Below the pieces are notes generated by a model. It was given only the letters and a program-made list of their open reading frames with translations. It was not told where the DNA came from and did not search any database. Positions 60,474-64,000 of a stretch of DNA of 64,000 bases are shown piece by piece. This DNA is from Pycnococcus provasolii (lineage: Eukaryota; Chlorophyta; Pseudoscourfieldiophyceae; Pseudoscourfieldiales): assembly GCA_049487715.1 (NCBI GenBank), contig CP150553.1, positions 558,001-622,000 on the forward strand. Reading direction: 5' to 3'. Every line of letters starts with the position of its first letter. Within the stretch, counting starts at the first letter, position 1. A program made the position numbers and the translations under genes.

Positions 60474-61826
60474 ATGACGGTGACTGCGTCGCCGATGCTC
60501 GTTCGCATCAACCGCAAGCACGACAAGGAGGTGGAGAGCATCTTCGGACAGCTAACCGGACACGTGTGGGATAAGACGTATGTCGGACCAGACGCACGTA
60601 TATCGGGCGATGAAAACGCAGCGCCGAATGCGACGGGCGCAGCGTCGAAGGGCTCGGACGGAACTGCGCCGTCGTCGTCGAGCTCGAACCGGTCGAGAGA
60701 CCTGCCGCCGCTCAACAGGGATAGCGACAGCGCGAACAGCACGAGCAGTCAAAACCCGCGGTGGTCAGGACGACACGGTTTGCCCACGCAAATGGAAAAA
60801 AGAGAGAGCCGTGACCGTGAGACGCTCAAGATGCAGCAGGTGAAAATTAAACGGCTAAGCAGAGACGCGCTCTCGCTCGACGTCAGAGCACCTTGCGAGG
60901 ACGACCAACTGACGGAAATGGTCTCGCCGACAACGGCCAACCGGCGCGCGGCGGAGAGAGCTGCTCTCGTCATCTCGCAGCGCTGTTTCGACAGCATGGC
61001 GGACGGACGCACCAAGGGAATCGGCGCCGTGTGGCTTGTGCAGCCGAATCAGTTTCTGCCGGGGTCGTTGGCGAAGAAGGCTGCTGCTAGCTCTTGCGCG
61101 CTCTTGTCGCGCTCTATTGCGGCGCCCAACGGGTCCCAACCACGCCTGGCGCATCAGCTCATGGAAGGTGGCCAATTGCATTCGGCGCATCACCACCACC
61201 ATCATCAGCTCGCGGAAGCTGCTTCACGCCACGGTGTCAGCGCCGTTGTGGACGCGTCGACTATCAGGTATGAGGTATCAGGCACGCATGGCAGCCTCTC
61301 TGAGCGCGTGGGTGGCAAGTACTCGCGTGGCGAACGCCCGATACCTATGTACGGAATTGTCAACAATCGACCGCACATCGCGCCGCCGGCGTCACATGTA
61401 CCGCAATCACTTCCTCGCCTGCACCTCGTCAGCAACAACAGGCACCTGCACCGCGAAGACGGTGAACCCGTGCACAGTGGTGCAGGTCCGCCGCCGCCGC
61501 CCAGCATGTCCGCCGCCATGATGAAGGATACGGCGCCTATGCGAAGACAAGGCAGCGGGTTCACAACCAGCAGAGGCGTGAGTGAGTTGAGAAGAGGTGT
61601 TGAGCTTGTACGACTCAAGCGAAACGAGCATGCGCGTATGGTGCATGCGTCGCGTCTTGCAAGACACCAGCAGAGCGCCGTTGGACCGGACAGCCATCAC
61701 GCGGAGGGCATGGGCGGCAAGCAGGTGGACGACCTGCTTGGCTTTGTGCGCATCTCGCCCGCCCAGTCAAGCCCTGTGGCTATCGCCCCGACAACGAGAC
61801 GTGTAAGTTCAAGGATGTTGCCTTGA
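60474..61826 (+). CDS. hypothetical protein, low-complexity
   Basis: 450 residues from the ATG at 60474 (MTVTASPMLVRINRKHDKEV), with a second in-frame ATG at 60495. The first 40 residues look folded (VESIFGQLTGHVWDKTYVG). The rest is Ser/Arg/His-rich with a His tract (HHHHHH, about 61189-61206) and Pro-rich patches. No family recognised. The frame stays open in GC-rich DNA and downstream termination coincides with a 3'-end element, which supports a real gene. Confidence 0.6.
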   Translation: MTVTASPMLVRINRKHDKEVESIFGQLTGHVWDKTYVGPDARISGDENAAPNATGAASKGSDGTAPSSSSSNRSRDLPPLNRDSDSANSTSSQNPRWSGRHGLPTQMEKRESRDRETLKMQQVKIKRLSRDALSLDVRAPCEDDQLTEMVSPTTANRRAAERAALVISQRCFDSMADGRTKGIGAVWLVQPNQFLPGSLAKKAAASSCALLSRSIAAPNGSQPRLAHQLMEGGQLHSAHHHHHHQLAEAASRHGVSAVVDASTIRYEVSGTHGSLSERVGGKYSRGERPIPMYGIVNNRPHIAPPASHVPQSLPRLHLVSNNRHLHREDGEPVHSGAGPPPPPSMSAAMMKDTAPMRRQGSGFTTSRGVSELRRGVELVRLKRNEHARMVHASRLARHQQSAVGPDSHHAEGMGGKQVDDLLGFVRISPAQSSPVAIAPTTRRVSSRMLP

Positions 61827-61876
61827 ACGCTCCTGTAACCAAACTACCTCAACCAAGCCTCCCTCAGTACAAAAAC

Positions 61877-61962
61877 GCGCTGCTGAATGGTGAATGCGAA
61901 TGGTGTGAGTGGACGACCCAACGGACAAAGTGACTCAAGTTTCCATTACTGGGTGAGCGAAC
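61877..61962 (-). repeat. 3'-end element, copy E (downstream of the 218-residue gene)
   Basis: Abuts the stop of the minus-strand gene at 61963. In gene sense: GTTCGCTCACCCAGTAATGG, then TCACTTTGTCCGTTGGGTCG, TCCACTCACACCATTCGCAT and TCACCATTCAGCAGC. Confidence 0.8.
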
Positions 61963-62619
61963 TTAGATGCGCAAGCTCTTCGGTATGTCAGCAAGGCGTT
62001 CTCCACAGGCAAAGGTGAGCGGGTTGGATCCGTCAACGATGCGCCCTGGTGCACCGTGGAGGTTGACCTGCACGTTTTTCATCGCGTCATCAGACCAGTG
62101 CACCCTTGCGCTTGCCGGCGGCGTCGGAATGCTGTCCGTCGTGGACGCGTTGTTCGTGTCTCGTTTTGGCAGCGGCGGTGCACTAGTAGCGGCACTCGTT
62201 GCGTACTCGTGCGTGGTCGTCGAGGCGTCTGCCCTCGCGGTTGTCGTGTATTTGCTTTCTGTGTTGGCTGTGCTGAAGTTTGCCGTCGTCGTGGCGGTCG
62301 TATTCGTCATGGGTTGGTCCGTTTGCGTACCTCTCGGGTGCCTGTGCTGTCTGTGTCCGACGGCAAGCACCGCGCCCGTCTCCTCCTCGAGTCCGAGCTG
62401 CACGCTGCTCGTGAGCGAGAACTGTTTGTTCCTGCTCGCCGCTGCGCGCGTCGCGGTGTCAAACTCCGGCTGCTTGACGCCGGGCAGTATTGCTCTTTTG
62501 AGCGTTTTCCTCGTTTCGGCCGCGGCGGTCCCTGGCGGGTGGTACACGGACCCTGCTGCGGCGGGTCGAAAGCCTGGTTTCGAGTATGGCGCAGCGCCAT
62601 ATCCATATTCGCGGCGCAT
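61963..62619 (-). CDS. hypothetical protein, Thr/Ala-rich
   Basis: 218 residues from the ATG at 62619 (MRREYGYGAAPYSKPGFRPA). A short N-terminal block with Tyr/Gly and ETRKTLKRAILPGVKQPEF is followed by a Thr/Ala/Ser linker (residues about 95-165) and a C-terminal block ARVHWSDDAMKNVQVNLHG with TFACGERLADIPKSLRI. No family recognised. The opposite strand is also open here and encodes a hydrophobic frame; I prefer the minus strand because its 3' end carries the 3'-end element in the usual orientation. Confidence 0.5.
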   Translation of the reverse strand: MRREYGYGAAPYSKPGFRPAAAGSVYHPPGTAAAETRKTLKRAILPGVKQPEFDTATRAAASRNKQFSLTSSVQLGLEEETGAVLAVGHRQHRHPRGTQTDQPMTNTTATTTANFSTANTESKYTTTARADASTTTHEYATSAATSAPPLPKRDTNNASTTDSIPTPPASARVHWSDDAMKNVQVNLHGAPGRIVDGSNPLTFACGERLADIPKSLRI

Positions 62620-63230
62620 GACTAACTTAAGTGTTTGACGGCGCTGACAACCTTACAGGTACAACTGTTTGAAAGATTCGTATTACGAGCTCGAATAGGG
62701 AGTGCACCAAGCGAAGTCGAGCTCTAAAAAAGAGGCAAACGGTCAAACGAGAAGCAACCCCCAGGGGGGGGGGGGGGGGGGGTAACCCGACCTGGCAACC
62801 CGGTCAGCCGGGGGGAGGATCGGTCAAACTACAGTAAAATTAAGGCTACCCGGTAAGCTGAGGCCTGATGGAGGGTGGTAAGTACTGTAAACACCTGTGG
62901 TAAACTACCCGTACATAAATGAACTTTACGGAAAATAACAAGCAAACTGGAGCGTGTCATGGTAGGGTGTTAGGGTGTTAGGGTTTAAGGGTTTAAGGGT
63001 GTTAGGGTGTTAGGGTGTTAGGGGTGTTAGGGGTTAGGGGTTAGGGTGTTAGGGGGTTAGGGGGTTAGGGTGTTAGGCTGTTAGGGTTACCCGGGTTAGG
63101 GTTTAAGGGCGCGTTTTCGTGCTTCCCCCCTGACCTGGAGGCAAGAGCCTCGAGGAGTTCTGCCGTTGACCCTCTGAGGATTTCCCGGGAGCACCTTCGA
63201 ACTAACGAAGCGTAAAGTTTACTGTAAAGT
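62620..63230. repeat. G19 run and long degenerate TTAGGG-type array
   Basis: A 19-base G run lies at 62764-62782. At 62963-63109 about 20 units of GGTTAG or GTGTTAGGG form a degenerate telomere-like array that ends about 120 nt before the DnaJ ATG. No gene in this gap. Confidence 0.85.
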
Positions 63231-64000
63231 ATGTCGTCGTCGTCCAGCCGTGCTCGCGCTCGTGGCGTCCGTGGATCTAAAGATAGGAAAAAACCTCGTG
63301 GCTCTCCTGGTTTTATCGGGGACACTGTGGGTGATGACGACCTCTCTCTTGAAGATCTCTCTGACCTGGCCGCCGCCTTTACCGAAGTCATTCAACAAGC
63401 ACGCTCGCCGGGGGATGACTCCACCTCTGAGTCCTTTGGGTTAGGGTGTGCGGAGCGATACGTCGACGCGTCAGGTCGTACGCGACTGAGGATTCCGATC
63501 AGGGGCTTTTCGAGGCGACGCGGCTCGTCGAACGATCCTTCTCTCGCGCAACTTTGGAGGGAAATCAAACACCTCTTGGAAGCGTACCTGCAAAAGCCTA
63601 TCATGGAGGTACTTAAGGCGATCATGAGCGGCATGTTTCCGAGCCTTGAGGAACTCGAAAATAGACGGAGCAAACGTCAGCAGCAGCAGCAACAGAAGCA
63701 CCAGCAGCAGCAGCAGAAACGAGGTAGGACGACGAGCTCCGCGACGACATCGCATACGACAGGGGCGGGAAACGAGGAGACGGAAGAGGAGCACGAGCAC
63801 GAGCAGCACAACGGAAGGTCCCGTTCCAGCGAGAGCGCGTCGTCGAAGGATAGCACCGAGTCGCACGCGGAACCGGAGGACCCGTTCCAAACGCTGGGAT
63901 TCGAGCGCGGTGGCGAGGGCGTCACCGAGGCTGATGTCAACAAGGCATACAGGAAGTTGGCGCTCAAGCATCACCCAGATAAGGCGTCCGAACGCGACAA
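63231..64000 (+). CDS. DnaJ/J-domain protein, partial at window end
   Basis: 256 codons from the ATG at 63231 (MSSSSSRARARGVRGSKDRK) and still open at the right edge. A disordered, basic N-terminus leads to a helical region (LAQLWREIKHLLEAYLQKPI), a Gln/Lys tract (about 63676-63719) and an acidic His/Glu linker. A J domain begins at about residue 217: EDPFQTLGFERGGEGVTEAD then VNKAYRKLALKHHPDKASER, with the HPD tripeptide that stimulates Hsp70 ATPase. The rest of the domain is beyond the window. The N-terminal extension is not that of a canonical DnaJ, so a specialised class C member is likely. Confidence 0.85.
   Translation, partial: MSSSSSRARARGVRGSKDRKKPRGSPGFIGDTVGDDDLSLEDLSDLAAAFTEVIQQARSPGDDSTSESFGLGCAERYVDASGRTRLRIPIRGFSRRRGSSNDPSLAQLWREIKHLLEAYLQKPIMEVLKAIMSGMFPSLEELENRRSKRQQQQQQKHQQQQQKRGRTTSSATTSHTTGAGNEETEEEHEHEQHNGRSRSSESASSKDSTESHAEPEDPFQTLGFERGGEGVTEADVNKAYRKLALKHHPDKASERD

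Noticed and set aside
61967-62638. 223-residue hydrophobic plus-strand frame
   Set aside because: No ATG context or domain. The opposite strand ends at a 3'-end element in the standard orientation, so the minus strand was chosen, with only moderate confidence.
1-64000. CRISPR arrays, bacterial operons, phage or IS elements
   Set aside because: No spacer-repeat array, transposase, integrase or ribosome-binding-site pattern was seen; introns and gene content are eukaryotic.
1-64000. tRNA, rRNA and snoRNA genes
   Set aside because: By eye I found no cloverleaf with a GGTTCGA-type arm and no rRNA sequence; TGATGA words near 3036 have no convincing partner box. A covariance-model scan would be decisive.

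Overview
This window comes from the nuclear genome of a eukaryote, most probably a small flagellated green alga (Chlorophyta, perhaps prasinophyte-like). The case rests on gene content. There is a plant-type TOM20, plastid-targeted proteins (bS20c, RF1, DUF493, PDZ), a mitochondrial bL21 and cytosolic uL16/RPL10. Ciliary or ciliary-type genes (IFT74, a PKD2-type channel) sit beside proline-rich surface-protein architecture. Genes are dense, mostly single-exon and on both strands. The few introns seen are short with GT-AG ends (NDPK 173 nt, RPL10 85 nt, the giant surface protein 91 nt). The species call is inference; no rRNA or organelle gene is present to fix it.

Layout. 1-8 kb: a partial SGNH/PC-esterase-like Golgi protein, NDP kinase, an AspH-type oxygenase, a plastid protein of unknown function and a DUF5672 glycosyltransferase-like protein. 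8-16 kb: a BTB/MATH-like protein, a cyclic-nucleotide-gated-channel-like protein, a tail-anchored golgin-like coiled coil and a plastid PDZ protein. 16-28 kb: TOM20, an FG-rich Nup42-like nucleoporin, DUF493, an ARFRP1 GTPase, a SWT1-like PIN nuclease, a two-domain CREG protein, a P450 and a protein with two SpoVS domains. 28-43 kb: RPL10, a GT2 glycosyltransferase, Polo kinase, IFT74, a DapA-family aldolase, bL21m, bS20c, RF1 and a peptidoglycan-binding-like protein. 43-49 kb: one giant secreted/membrane protein (RCC1-like repeats, polyproline, beta-helix, polyproline, multiple TM). 50-64 kb: an EF-hand protein, a coiled-coil protein, an atypical SDR, a PKD2 channel, two unknown proteins and a partial DnaJ protein.

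Main unexplained structure. (1) A dispersed element of about 80-110 bp occurs five times, each time just downstream of a stop codon and in the same orientation relative to that gene (RPL10, PLK, DapA, SDR and an unknown gene). (2) Short TTAGGG-type tracts sit about 50-250 bp upstream of many start codons, often in shared divergent promoters, and look like plant telo-boxes. (3) Three well-supported proteins (DUF493, CREG, PLK) each need one +1 change of reading frame. This could be short introns, assembly indels or real recoding. (4) Several proteins lack expected key residues: GDS and D..H in the esterase-like protein, the WDxGGQ glutamine in ARFRP1, and the His/Lys pincer in the Polo box.
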